Source: DATKWS01 sp035529435 (GTDB taxonomy: Bacteria > Krumholzibacteriota > Krumholzibacteriia > Krumholzibacteriales > Krumholzibacteriaceae). Taken from it: DNA of 18,417 bases. The notes under the pieces were generated by a model. That model saw only the letters and a list, made by a program, of their open reading frames with translations, ran no database searches and had not been told where the DNA came from. How positions within the stretch are numbered: position 1 is the stretch's first letter; each line of letters begins with the position of its first letter. Below, one piece after another: positions 7,122 to 14,339 of the stretch. The DNA is taken from positions 1 to 18,417 of the forward strand of contig DATKWS010000115.1 in NCBI GenBank assembly GCA_035529435.1, written 5' to 3'. Position numbers and translations under genes: made by a program.

Positions 7122-7820
7122 ATGAGTGGAACGATAAAGGTAACCATCCTCTGCGGAATGCTCGTTGTAATGATGACGGGATGTTTCCCGCCCGGGGGGG
7201 AGATCATCGGCACGATGACGGCGGGCGTGGACCGGATTCCGACCACACTCGGTCTGTATCCGCTCCTGTCGACTCCGATTCAGGCTTACGTAGGTCGGTA
7301 CAGCGACATCGTACGCCACAGGGAGACGCTCGCCGTAAAGCGGCGCATGCCCGATAACGTCGTTATCGTGCCTCCCGCCGAATCGGACCTGATGGTGACA
7401 GGTGAGAGCCAGATTCTGACCGGTCTCGTCTCGATGCAGCTTTCCACGTTCGGATTTTCGTTGAAGGAGCTCCCCGTCGAGGTGCCGGCAACGGATGACG
7501 ATCGGTACGGGGAGGGGGATGATGATCACCGGTTCGTGATCAGTCTCAATCTGCTCGAACGGCTTCGCGAGGACTACGGCGTGCGGGCCCTCGTCGTGGG
7601 GAGCGCCTTTTTCATCACGGAAATGGGGCACGGCCTACCCCCCGAGCAGCGGGTGATCTCGGCGCATCTCAAGGTCGTCGATATTGCCACCCTCGATGTT
7701 CTCGGCCAGGTGAACCTCACGTACGACGCATACGGCGTCGATATGAACGTGGTTTCGGAGATGATCGCGGAGGAGCTGGCCTACATGGCGGGCCTCGGGG
7801 GCGGGAAGGAGGCCGAGTAA
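7122..7820 (+). CDS. Lipoprotein with CsgG/FlgO-like fold
   Basis: The 232-residue product starts at the ATG at 7122, set by a strong AAGGAGG (7108-7114) 7 nt upstream; an in-frame ATG at 7089 lacks such a site and would put 11 residues before the signal peptide. MSGTIKVTILCGMLVVMMTGC is a lipoprotein signal with Cys21 as the lipidated residue. The C-terminal half contains LNLLERLREDYGVRALVVGS, then VISAHLKVVDIATLDVLGQV and VVSEMIAEELAYMAG. The succession of a 'can this system be found' helix, a GxA-strand, a 'xxxLkVVDxxTxxVL' strand pair and a terminal helix is the pattern seen in CsgG- and FlgO-like periplasmic/outer-membrane lipoproteins. The middle has an acidic loop (ATDDDRYGEGDDDH). Function in surface assembly is inferred. 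Its stop codon is 4 nt from that of the convergent arfB. Confidence 0.75.
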   Translation: MSGTIKVTILCGMLVVMMTGCFPPGGEIIGTMTAGVDRIPTTLGLYPLLSTPIQAYVGRYSDIVRHRETLAVKRRMPDNVVIVPPAESDLMVTGESQILTGLVSMQLSTFGFSLKELPVEVPATDDDRYGEGDDDHRFVISLNLLERLREDYGVRALVVGSAFFITEMGHGLPPEQRVISAHLKVVDIATLDVLGQVNLTYDAYGVDMNVVSEMIAEELAYMAGLGGGKEAE

Positions 7821-7824
7821 CCGT

Positions 7825-8256
7825 TCACTCCGGCTCCCGCGGTTTCGAGCGCTCCCGCTTGAGGTGGCTCCGGTGCTTTTTATCAGTCAGGCGGCGTTCT
7901 CTCACCGCGCGTGGTACACCGGTGGGCCTGCGCGGCGGGTTCTCGTACAGCGCATCCCGGAGAAGCTCAACGAATCGCTCAACGGCCGCCTCGCGATTGG
8001 CCCGCTGGCTGCGGTACCGCTGGGAAACGACCCGCAGAACGCCATCCCGTGTGATCCTCGTCCGTAAACGGCGCGTCACCACCTCTTTCTGTCTTTCTGA
8101 CAGGCTTTGTGTGGCAGCTACATCGAAGTGGAGTGTGGCCCGTGTGCTCACCTTGTTTACATTCTGCCCGCCCGGTCCGCTACTCGTCGAGAAGGTGAAC
8201 GAGAGCTCACTCTCGGGAATAGTTACCGTATTCGTTATACTCAGTAGCTCTTCCAT
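7825..8256 (-). CDS. arfB: Peptidyl-tRNA hydrolase ArfB (YaeJ), ribosome rescue
   Basis: The 143-residue protein has the class-I release-factor catalytic motif: SSGPGGQNVNKVSTRATLHF at about residues 25-44, with GGQ being the loop that hydrolyses peptidyl-tRNA. It lacks the codon-recognition domains of RF1/RF2. The C-terminus is strongly basic and Arg-rich (RRLTDKKHRSHLKRERSKPR), matching the ArfB tail that enters the empty mRNA channel of stalled ribosomes. Length is typical of ArfB (about 140). It releases nascent chains from non-stop ribosomes. The start at 8254-8256 has GGGG about 10 nt upstream. The gene is monocistronic and convergent with the CsgG-like lipoprotein, with only 4 bp between stops. 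Confidence 0.92.
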   Translation of the reverse strand: MEELLSITNTVTIPESELSFTFSTSSGPGGQNVNKVSTRATLHFDVAATQSLSERQKEVVTRRLRTRITRDGVLRVVSQRYRSQRANREAAVERFVELLRDALYENPPRRPTGVPRAVRERRLTDKKHRSHLKRERSKPREPE

Positions 8257-8272
8257 CCGTGTGTCCCCGGAC

Positions 8273-8281
8273 TGTTTACAT
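8273..8281 (+). repeat. TGTTTACAT motif, copy 1
   Basis: First of three identical noncoding 9-mers in the arfB-ABC intergenic region. It lies 17 nt upstream of the arfB start codon and forms an inverted pair with copy 2, separated by 50 nt. It may be an operator, possibly for arfB. Confidence 0.45.
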
Positions 8282-8331
8282 CCCCCACCCAGGCCTATTT
8301 AACATTCAATGTAATAAACAGTTAACACGAT

Positions 8332-8340
8332 ATGTAAACA
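8332..8340 (-). repeat. TGTTTACAT motif, copy 2 (inverted)
   Basis: On the plus strand it reads ATGTAAACA, the exact reverse complement of copy 1. Copies 1 and 2 bracket the region where the arfB promoter would be expected. Confidence 0.45.
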
Positions 8341-8477
8341 CCGTATGCCGGTGATACCCCGGTCTCCCGCGCCGGCGGTCGGCCCGATCACCTGCGACGG
8401 GCCCGATTCTATTAGAATTCGCGAAAAATAATAGACAATCTTCATACGAATAATTGTACCTATCGACGACGCCGTTC

Positions 8478-8509
8478 AGGTCAAAATTCCGTTAAAAATT
8501 ATTTGACCT
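8478..8509. promoter_or_regulatory. Inverted repeat AGGTCAAA / TTTGACCT overlapping the -35 box
   Basis: Perfect 8-bp arms at 8478-8485 and 8502-8509, 16 bp apart. The right arm covers the -35 hexamer TTGACC of the ABC-cassette promoter. A dyad so placed is the usual geometry of a repressor or activator site; the factor is not identifiable from sequence. Confidence 0.45.
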
Positions 8510-8530
8510 TCGGCTGGAACTTTATATAAT
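8503..8530 (+). promoter_or_regulatory. Sigma70-like promoter of the gliding-type ABC cassette
   Basis: TTGACC (8503-8508, five of six) and TATAAT (8525-8530, six of six) with a 16-nt spacer. Transcription would begin near 8537, giving a leader of about 140 nt that includes TGTTTACAT copy 3 and the 12-codon frame. This is the best promoter match in the window. Confidence 0.6.
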
Positions 8531-8537
8531 TTTCTGC

Positions 8538-8546
8538 TGTTTACAT
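8538..8546 (+). repeat. TGTTTACAT motif, copy 3
   Basis: Third noncoding copy, starting 8 nt after the -10 box of the ABC promoter, so it lies on or just after the expected transcription start. A protein bound there could block initiation. Confidence 0.45.
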
Positions 8547-8600
8547 GGATATATTATGCTAACTTGTCGAATACAATAACATAAAGGTGATACGTATGGC

Positions 8601-8639
8601 ATGAGCTGGCTCGTGTTTGTACTTTTTCTTTTTTTATAA
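8601..8639 (+). CDS. Possible 12-residue hydrophobic leader peptide
   Basis: ATG at 8601 opens MSWLVFVLFLFL and stops at TAA 8637-8639. AGGTGA about 10 nt upstream could serve as a ribosome binding site. It lies in the leader of the ABC cassette, 39 nt before the ATPase gene. The run is encoded largely by a T-rich tract, so the hydrophobicity may simply be a consequence of base composition. No family can be assigned at this length. Confidence 0.2.
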   Translation: MSWLVFVLFLFL

Positions 8640-8678
8640 TCAGTTACATTCACCAGCAATATTCGAAAGGAGCCGCCG

Positions 8679-9611
8679 ATGATCGAATTATCTGATCTCA
8701 CGAAGTATTACGGGGAGCTCTGTGCCCTCGATCATATCAACCTGACGATCGAGAAGGGGAAGATCCTCGGGCTCCTCGGGCCGAACGGGGCCGGGAAAAC
8801 CACCGCCCTCAGGATCATCACGGGGTACCTGCGGCCCACATCGGGAACCGTCACCGCCAAGGGGCTTTCGATCGACCGGGACGCACTCGCCATCAAGCGC
8901 ATGATCGGGTACTTGCCGGAATCCGCCCCCCTCTACCACGACATGCTCGTGTACGATTACCTGCACTACGTGGCCGACATACGAGACCTCGGCGATAACG
9001 GCAAGAATCAGCGGATACGCGAATTGGTCGATATCTGTGGGCTGCGCGGTGTCATGCACCGTTCGATCAACGAGCTTTCCAAGGGGTACAAGCAGCGCGT
9101 CGGACTGGCCCACGCGATGATGAGCGATCCCGAGATCCTGATCCTCGACGAGCCGACCTCCGGGCTCGATCCCAACCAGATCGTCGAGATCAGGGGGATC
9201 ATCAAGAAAATCGGTAGCGAGAAGACGGTCATCCTCTCGACGCATATCCTCAGCGAGGTGGAGGCGACCTGCGACCGCGTGGTGATCATCAACAGGGGGA
9301 AGATCGTGGCGGACGGGAGTACGCTGGATCTCAAGAAGGAATCCCAGTCCGAGTACTCGCTCAACATTTCGCTCAGGGGCGGCGAGGTGGATGCGGTACG
9401 GGGAGCGCTCTCCCTGGTAGAGGGTGTCTCCGAGGTGCAGCAGACCGGTTCGGAGGACGGGGCGCGGTCGTTCAAGCTCCTCTGCCATACCTCGGAGGAT
9501 ATCCGCGAGCAGGTGTACAGAAAGATCAAGGAGCAGGACTGGGTGCTGCTCGAGTTCAGCCAGGAGATGAAGAGTTTCGAGAAGATCTTCAGGGAGCTAA
9601 CCAGGGAGTAA
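8679..9611 (+). CDS. ABC transporter ATP-binding protein, gliding-type (GldA-like)
   Basis: The 310-residue cytoplasmic ATPase has Walker A GPNGAGKT (34-41), signature LSKGYKQR (133-140), Walker B ILILDEP (153-159, E158 catalytic) and the switch His189 (STHILSEVE). The Q-loop region reads IGYLPESAPLYHDMLVYDYL, where E81 replaces Gln; this YLPE-xxPLY form is usual in the GldA branch of ABC-2 ATPases. A C-terminal domain of about 90 residues (220-310) follows the nucleotide-binding core. The start is the ATG at 8679 with AAAGGAG upstream. It is the first gene of a four-gene cassette with an ABC-2 permease, a GldG-like protein and a DUF4340 protein, and energises that complex. The transported substrate is unknown. 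Confidence 0.92.
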   Translation: MIELSDLTKYYGELCALDHINLTIEKGKILGLLGPNGAGKTTALRIITGYLRPTSGTVTAKGLSIDRDALAIKRMIGYLPESAPLYHDMLVYDYLHYVADIRDLGDNGKNQRIRELVDICGLRGVMHRSINELSKGYKQRVGLAHAMMSDPEILILDEPTSGLDPNQIVEIRGIIKKIGSEKTVILSTHILSEVEATCDRVVIINRGKIVADGSTLDLKKESQSEYSLNISLRGGEVDAVRGALSLVEGVSEVQQTGSEDGARSFKLLCHTSEDIREQVYRKIKEQDWVLLEFSQEMKSFEKIFRELTRE

Positions 9612-9613
9612 TA

Positions 9614-9646
9614 GGCCCGCGGCAATGCGTGCGTTTACGCCGGGCC
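9614..9646 (+). other. Intercistronic stem-loop between ATPase and permease genes
   Basis: GGCCCG (9614-9619) pairs with CGGGCC (9641-9646), and inside it GCGT (9627-9630) pairs with ACGC (9637-9640) directly against the outer right arm. It lies in the 65-bp gap between two genes that otherwise form one operon. There is no T-run, so it is unlikely to be an intrinsic terminator; it may influence mRNA stability or relative expression. Confidence 0.35.
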
Positions 9647-9676
9647 GGAATTTGACTTACGCAAAGGAGTGATAAT

Positions 9677-10390
9677 ATGGCAGTTGCAGGAAATGTTGCA
9701 CACATATTCAAGCGGGAGTTCAGGGTTTACTTCATCAGTCCGATCGCGTACATCGTGATCGCGATCTTCCTCGTACTCACGGGGTGGTTCTTCTTCTCCA
9801 CCTTTTTTCTCTACGCCCAGGCTGAGTTGAGGAACTTCTTCTCACTGCTCCCGATCATATTCTCGTTCATCGTGCCGGCGGTGACGATGCGGCTCTTCTC
9901 CGAGGAGTACAATGTCGGATCGTACGAGATCCTTGTCACGCTGCCCGTCACGTATCGCGACATCATCGCCGGCAAGTTCTTCGCCGCGGTGGCGTTCGTG
10001 GCGATCATGATGGTCCCGACGCTCTGCTACGCCGTCTCGGTGGCCTTTCTCGGCGAGCTGGACTGGGGCCCCGTCTTCGGCGGCTACCTCGGCGCCGTGC
10101 TGCTCGGGGCGTCCTTCAGCGCCGTCGGCATCTTCGCCTCGGCGCTCACGAGAAACCAAATCATCGCCTTCATCATCGGGATGATCATCTGCTTCGCCCT
10201 GACGATCATCGACAAACTCCTCTTCTTCCTTCCCGAGACGATGCTTGGATTCTTCCAGTACATCGGTGCCGACTATCACTTCGAGAACATCTCGAAGGGT
10301 ATTCTCGATTCGCGTGACATACTCTATTTTTTCAGCCTGATATTTATTGCCCTGTACGCGGCGCACCTGACCATTCAGGAGAAGAGTTGA
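9677..10390 (+). CDS. ABC-2 type permease (GldF-like)
   Basis: The 237-residue integral membrane protein has about six hydrophobic helices, at roughly 20-45, 55-72, 105-127, 135-158, 163-186 and 213-233. Between helices 2 and 3 it carries MRLFSEEYNVGSYEILVTLP followed by VTYRDIIAGKF, the conserved cytoplasmic coupling segment of GldF-type permeases. It would form the membrane channel for the ATPase encoded just upstream. The start ATG is preceded by AAAGGAG with 6-nt spacing. The stop TGA (10388-10390) lies 11 nt before the GldG-like start. The substrate is unknown. Confidence 0.9.
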   Translation: MAVAGNVAHIFKREFRVYFISPIAYIVIAIFLVLTGWFFFSTFFLYAQAELRNFFSLLPIIFSFIVPAVTMRLFSEEYNVGSYEILVTLPVTYRDIIAGKFFAAVAFVAIMMVPTLCYAVSVAFLGELDWGPVFGGYLGAVLLGASFSAVGIFASALTRNQIIAFIIGMIICFALTIIDKLLFFLPETMLGFFQYIGADYHFENISKGILDSRDILYFFSLIFIALYAAHLTIQEKS

Positions 10391-10401
10391 AGGGGGTAAC
10401 A

Positions 10402-12627
10402 ATGACCGGCACAAAAGGTTTCGGCAAGTATTACAAGTTTATCGTCTATCTCGTGATCATCATACTCGTCAACGTGGTCGGCCTGTCCCTCTTCAAGCGG
10501 GCCGACCTGACCTCGGAAGGCGTGTACTCCCTCTCGGAGGCCAGCAAGGCGGCGGTTAAGACACTCTCCGAGCCGCTCACGATCAACGTCTTCTTCACGA
10601 AGAACCTCCCCGCCCCGCACAACAACACGGAGCGGTACCTCCACGATCTGCTCGAGGAGTATTCGGTGAACTCCAACAAGTATTTCAACTACCGGTTCTT
10701 CGATGTGAGCGCGGAGGAGGGGGATATCGGCGAGGAGGCGAAGCGGAACCAGGAGATGGCGCGTAACTACGGCATCTATCCCGTCCAGATCCAGAATATC
10801 GAGCAGGACGAGGTGAAGTTCCAGAACGCCTACATGGGGATGGTGATGATACACGGCGATGTGATCGACAAATTGCCGGCGATCACCTCGACCGAAGGTC
10901 TCGAATACACGATCACCTCGAAGATCGAGAAGTTGAACAACAAGATCAGCGCGCTGGTGCGTCTCGAGGAACCGGTGCAGGTGAAGCTCTTCTTCTCGTC
11001 CTCGCTGGAGGACGTCGCGCCGCAGCTCCGGATGGACGGTTTGATGCAAATACCGTCCAGGATCGAATCGATCGTCGACGGGCTGAGCGACAAGTACTAC
11101 GGCAAGATCGCATACACCCGGCTCGATCCGACCACCGATCAGTCGCTCAACGAACGGATCTCGCGCTACAACATACTCACGCTCCGCTGGCAGTCGATGA
11201 AGGACAACGCCGGCAACGAGGTTGTCCCCGCGGGGACCGCCTCTGCGGGTATCGTGGTCGAGTGGGGCGGGAAGTTCGAATCGCTGCCGCTGATAAGGGT
11301 GATCAACATGCCGCTCTTCGGCACGCAGTACCAGCTCGCCGATCTCGACGGCATGGAGGAGCAGCTCGGCGAGATGGTGGATGATGTGATCGATATCAAC
11401 AAGAAGATAGGGTACCTCTCGGATCACGGTACGCCGTCCATTGCGCAGATGCCGCAGCTCCCCAACATGCCGCAGCAGCAGGAAGCGCTGGGGAATTTCA
11501 ACGGGCTGCTGTCCGAGACCTACTCGATCAGCAATGTGCAGCTGAAGGACGGTGAGATCCCCGAGGGGATCGATTGCCTCATCATCGCCGGTCCGCGCGA
11601 GCCGCTCAGCGATTATGCGTTGTTTCAGATCGACCAGTTTCTCATGAAGGGGAAATCGCTGGCGATCTTTCTCGATCCGTTCGAGGAGATCATGCCCTCC
11701 CAGGACCAGATGTACAACCAGTACAACCGAGGGCCGATGTACCAGCCCATCAACAGCGGTCTCGAGAAACTGCTCAACCATTATGGTGTCGGGGTGAAGA
11801 AGTCATACATCCTCGACAAGAACTGTTTCGAGCAGCGGCTCCCCCAGATGTATGGCGGGGGAAAACGCGAAATTTACTACGCGCCGATTATCAAAAACGA
11901 GAAAATCAATCGTGATCTGCCGTTCATGAACAATATCAAGGCGCTCATCACCCTCAAGTCATCACCGGTCGAGCTGAAGAGCGACGTCGTCGAATCATGG
12001 GGTCTCGATGGCGCAACGGTTTTTTCCTCGTCCGACGAGTCGTGGGAGATGAGCGGGAGGATCGACCTCAATCCGTGGTCGATGCAGCCTCCCACGGACC
12101 CCGGCGCAATGGAGAGCTACCCGCTGGCCGTGTTGCTGGAGGGCGAGTTCCCCAGTTACTTCGCCGGCAAAGAGATTCCCGAGAAGCCGGTCGGGGAGGA
12201 ACCGGAGAACGCCGGGGAAGGGGAGGAAAGTGGAGCGGAGAAAGAGGTGGCGGCGCGAGAGAAACCGGCGATGGACGAGATCACCGATGAGGGTGCCATC
12301 ATCGAGCGGGGCCGGCCCGGGAAGCTTTTCGTGATCGGCACGGCCGAGATTCTGCGGGACAACGTGATCGACGAGGAGGGCAAATCGACCTCCTCGACCT
12401 TTGTCATGAATCTGCTCGATCATCTCAACGGCCGGACCGCGTACGCCGCGATGAGAAGCAAGATGCAACAATACAATCCGCTCCGGGAGACGACCGCCGG
12501 CATCAAGACGTTCGTCAAGTCGCTCAACATAGCGGGGCTTCCCGTGATCGTCGTGCTGTTCGGCGTCGTTGTGTGGATGCGCCGCGCGGCGAGGAAGCGT
12601 TCCATCGAAATGATGTTCAGGGAATAA
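10402..12627 (+). CDS. GldG-like ABC auxiliary protein (ABC_transp_aux type)
   Basis: The 741-residue protein has one N-terminal helix (FIVYLVIIILVNVVGLSLF), a large extracytoplasmic region and a C-terminal helix (LPVIVVLFGVVVWM) followed by basic RRAARKR. The segment after the first helix, FKRADLTSEGVYSLSEASKA then LSEPLTINVFFTKNLP, is the hallmark start of GldG-type proteins, and CLIIAGPREPLSDYALFQID near residue 395 matches the central ABC_transp_aux region. Residues about 590-635 form an acidic Glu/Gly-rich insertion that looks like a flexible linker. In Bacteroidota GldG works with GldA/GldF; the same trio occurs widely in non-gliding bacteria, so gliding is not implied. The ATG at 10402, with AGGGGG 6 nt upstream, is preferred over an in-frame TTG at 10387 that overlaps the permease stop. 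Confidence 0.88.
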   Translation: MTGTKGFGKYYKFIVYLVIIILVNVVGLSLFKRADLTSEGVYSLSEASKAAVKTLSEPLTINVFFTKNLPAPHNNTERYLHDLLEEYSVNSNKYFNYRFFDVSAEEGDIGEEAKRNQEMARNYGIYPVQIQNIEQDEVKFQNAYMGMVMIHGDVIDKLPAITSTEGLEYTITSKIEKLNNKISALVRLEEPVQVKLFFSSSLEDVAPQLRMDGLMQIPSRIESIVDGLSDKYYGKIAYTRLDPTTDQSLNERISRYNILTLRWQSMKDNAGNEVVPAGTASAGIVVEWGGKFESLPLIRVINMPLFGTQYQLADLDGMEEQLGEMVDDVIDINKKIGYLSDHGTPSIAQMPQLPNMPQQQEALGNFNGLLSETYSISNVQLKDGEIPEGIDCLIIAGPREPLSDYALFQIDQFLMKGKSLAIFLDPFEEIMPSQDQMYNQYNRGPMYQPINSGLEKLLNHYGVGVKKSYILDKNCFEQRLPQMYGGGKREIYYAPIIKNEKINRDLPFMNNIKALITLKSSPVELKSDVVESWGLDGATVFSSSDESWEMSGRIDLNPWSMQPPTDPGAMESYPLAVLLEGEFPSYFAGKEIPEKPVGEEPENAGEGEESGAEKEVAAREKPAMDEITDEGAIIERGRPGKLFVIGTAEILRDNVIDEEGKSTSSTFVMNLLDHLNGRTAYAAMRSKMQQYNPLRETTAGIKTFVKSLNIAGLPVIVVLFGVVVWMRRAARKRSIEMMFRE

Positions 12628-12708
12628 CAGGTGACGCGGCACGTCCGGCCGGCTATGTGCGTCGCGCCGCCGTCGACCGGTCATGTCGATTCTGGAGGAG
12701 CAGAGACA

Positions 12709-13668
12709 ATGACAGTCAAAAAAGAGTACATCGTTCTGGCCGTCATTATCGTGGTACTGGTACTGGTTCTCGTACTGCGAGACCAGGACAGAACGCACTA
12801 CACGCTACCCGAGCTGGAACCGATAGAGAAGATGCAGATCACGCGGATCGTCGTCTCACGCGCCGACAGTTCCCTCACGCTCGCGCGGCACGACGAGATC
12901 TGGAAGATAGAGCCGTACGGGTATCCCGTCGACCAGGGCCAGGTCGACAAGATGCTCGATGCGCTGACGGGTTTCACCCTCACGACGCTTGTCTCGGAAT
13001 CGGAGAACTATGTTCCGTACGAGTTGGACGGGGAGAAACGGATAGGCATAGAGGCGTTCGCGGGTGATACGCGGATCGTCCGGTTCGATATCGGCAAGCC
13101 GGCATCGACCTACCGGCACACCTTTGTCCGTCTCGAGGACGATCCGAAGATCTACCAGGCGCGCGAAAATCTGCGGAGCGTCTTTGACAAACAGATCGAC
13201 CAGATCCACGACAAGGTCGTTCTGGCGGTCGAGAAGGAGTATATCACCGATCTGACATTCATCGGTGCCGCCGATTCGCTGGCACTGATGCGGGTGGAGC
13301 CGGGAAGCAGTGCCGTCCCCCCGGTGGGCGGGGATACATTGATGGCCGAACCGGTATCCCCCTGGCGGACGATCGACGGGAGGGGAGCGGACGAGAAGAT
13401 CGTCGACGGGGTGGTCGACCGCCTCGTCTCCCTCAAGTGCGACAGCTACATTTACGGCAAGATGAAGGATGATTTCACCGATCCGATATTCACCCTGCGG
13501 GTGAACAGCTCCGCGCCGGCGACACTCTCGGTCTTCGAGAAGCGGGACGACAACAAGTACCCGGCCGTTTCATCGGAGAACGATTATCCGTTCCTCCTGC
13601 CCGAGTGGGTCGTCAAGCAGATCAACAAGACACCGGACGAGCTGTTGGGGACGGGTGAGGGCATGTAG
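12709..13668 (+). CDS. DUF4340 domain protein, fourth gene of the ABC cassette
   Basis: The 319-residue protein has one N-terminal helix (YIVLAVIIVVLVLVLVL) and an extracytoplasmic region. IVVSRADSSLTLARHDEIWK then PVDQGQVDKMLDALTGFTLT is the repeated beta-strand/helix pattern of DUF4340, in which a 'W-K-I' strand is followed by a helix that ends in a short strand. A second similar unit begins at SPWRTIDGRGADEKIVDGVV. Such proteins usually follow GldG-like genes. The ATG at 12709 has GGAGGA (12694-12699); an in-frame ATG at 12631 would add 26 residues before the membrane helix. The 81-bp gap from the GldG-like gene is GC-rich and can form only short stems. The stop is 26 bp from that of a convergent lipoprotein gene. 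Biochemical role unknown. Confidence 0.82.
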   Translation: MTVKKEYIVLAVIIVVLVLVLVLRDQDRTHYTLPELEPIEKMQITRIVVSRADSSLTLARHDEIWKIEPYGYPVDQGQVDKMLDALTGFTLTTLVSESENYVPYELDGEKRIGIEAFAGDTRIVRFDIGKPASTYRHTFVRLEDDPKIYQARENLRSVFDKQIDQIHDKVVLAVEKEYITDLTFIGAADSLALMRVEPGSSAVPPVGGDTLMAEPVSPWRTIDGRGADEKIVDGVVDRLVSLKCDSYIYGKMKDDFTDPIFTLRVNSSAPATLSVFEKRDDNKYPAVSSENDYPFLLPEWVVKQINKTPDELLGTGEGM

Positions 13669-13694
13669 GTATCGCGGAACGTCATCGTATCCGT

Positions 13695-14339
13695 CTACTG
13701 CGGATCGGGGATGGGGAGGATCTGCCGGAACCTGATATCGACCGGCTCGTCCGGGAAATGCTCCAGTTGCTCGGGGCCGATGATCGCGTAGAATCCCGAG
13801 CACCCGCCGGAGAAGGATGCATCGATGAACGCTGTCTCCGGCACCTCGTTGAAGAATATCGCGAACCGCTGCTGGATGTAATCGTACGTGATCATGATCT
13901 CGTTTAGGACGTCGTACCCCTGCTCAAGGTGATCGCTGGCGGTCCAATCGATGAGGGGTTGCTTGAGCTCTCCCGACTTGCGGGTGACGCTGTAGGTTCC
14001 GTCGGTCTTGATGAGCAGCCGGTAGTAGTCCCCGTTATCCTGCATGCAGAACAGGACCCCGAATCCGACATCGTCGAATCCCGATATCTTCTTGATCTGG
14101 CTCTGTACCGCCATCATCGGTTCCTGTCTGGAACCGGAGAGGAAGTAGTAGAACCCTCGGTTGTAATAACCGGGGATATCGGCGTAGAACCGGCGGAATC
14201 CCTCACCGTCCTCGCGGAAGTTGATATTCTCGATGCTGGCGGAATACGGATCGCTGCACGAGGCGAGGCACAACCAGAGCACCGCCAGTGCCAAAACCGC
14301 CGTCCCCGCAGGGCGCGTCTTCTTCAACCGAGCTACCAT
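13695..14339 (-). CDS. Lipoprotein with jelly-roll (concanavalin-like) domain
   Basis: The 214-residue product starts MVARLKKTRPAGTAVLALAV and reaches LASC with Cys28 as the lipidated residue, a clean lipoprotein signal. The mature region has beta-rich segments GFGVLFCMQDNGDYYRLLIK, TDGTYSVTRKSGE, then ITYDYIQQRFAIFFNEV and GGCSGFYAIIGPEQ. The succession of a 'VGF-x-F-x-D-YYxLxI' strand, a 'G-Y-x-V' strand, an 'IFFNxV' strand and a 'GxxGFY' strand is that of LamG/3-keto-disaccharide-hydrolase (DUF1080)-type jelly rolls. No catalytic residues are evident; carbohydrate binding is an inference. The start is the ATG at 14337-14339, inside the last codons of the upstream beta-barrel gene (7-nt overlap), with GGTAGGGAT upstream. 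A longer frame upstream of this ATG is the wrong frame of the barrel gene. Confidence 0.8.
   Translation of the reverse strand: MVARLKKTRPAGTAVLALAVLWLCLASCSDPYSASIENINFREDGEGFRRFYADIPGYYNRGFYYFLSGSRQEPMMAVQSQIKKISGFDDVGFGVLFCMQDNGDYYRLLIKTDGTYSVTRKSGELKQPLIDWTASDHLEQGYDVLNEIMITYDYIQQRFAIFFNEVPETAFIDASFSGGCSGFYAIIGPEQLEHFPDEPVDIRFRQILPIPDPQ

Larger units (their letters stand above)
8257..8678. other. Regulatory-rich intergenic region between arfB and the gliding-type ABC cassette
   Basis: These 422 bases are AT-rich against a GC-rich background and carry no sizeable gene. They divergently separate arfB from the ABC cassette. They contain a sigma70-like promoter, an inverted repeat overlapping it, three copies of a 9-mer and a possible 12-codon peptide gene, each listed separately. 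The last 10 bases before 8679 include AAAGGAG, the ribosome binding site of the ATPase gene. Confidence 0.7.

Noticed and set aside
8154..8162. A fourth TGTTTACAT copy
   Set aside because: It lies inside arfB, where its reverse complement encodes part of the conserved GGQNVNK catalytic motif, so codon constraint explains it; only the three noncoding copies are counted.
8622..8640. T-rich tract as an intrinsic terminator upstream of the ABC ATPase
   Set aside because: The only preceding dyad, GAGC-TG-GCTC, has a 2-nt loop and 4-bp arms, too weak for a terminator; the region is better read as leader.
10375..11781. A long minus-strand open frame (about 468 codons) antisense to the GldG-like gene
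   Set aside because: His/Arg/Leu/Glu-rich shadow frame with no domain signature; the plus-strand gene has a clear start, ribosome binding site and family match.
13668..13695. A bidirectional terminator between the DUF4340 and jelly-roll lipoprotein genes
   Set aside because: The 26-bp gap contains no stem long enough to call.
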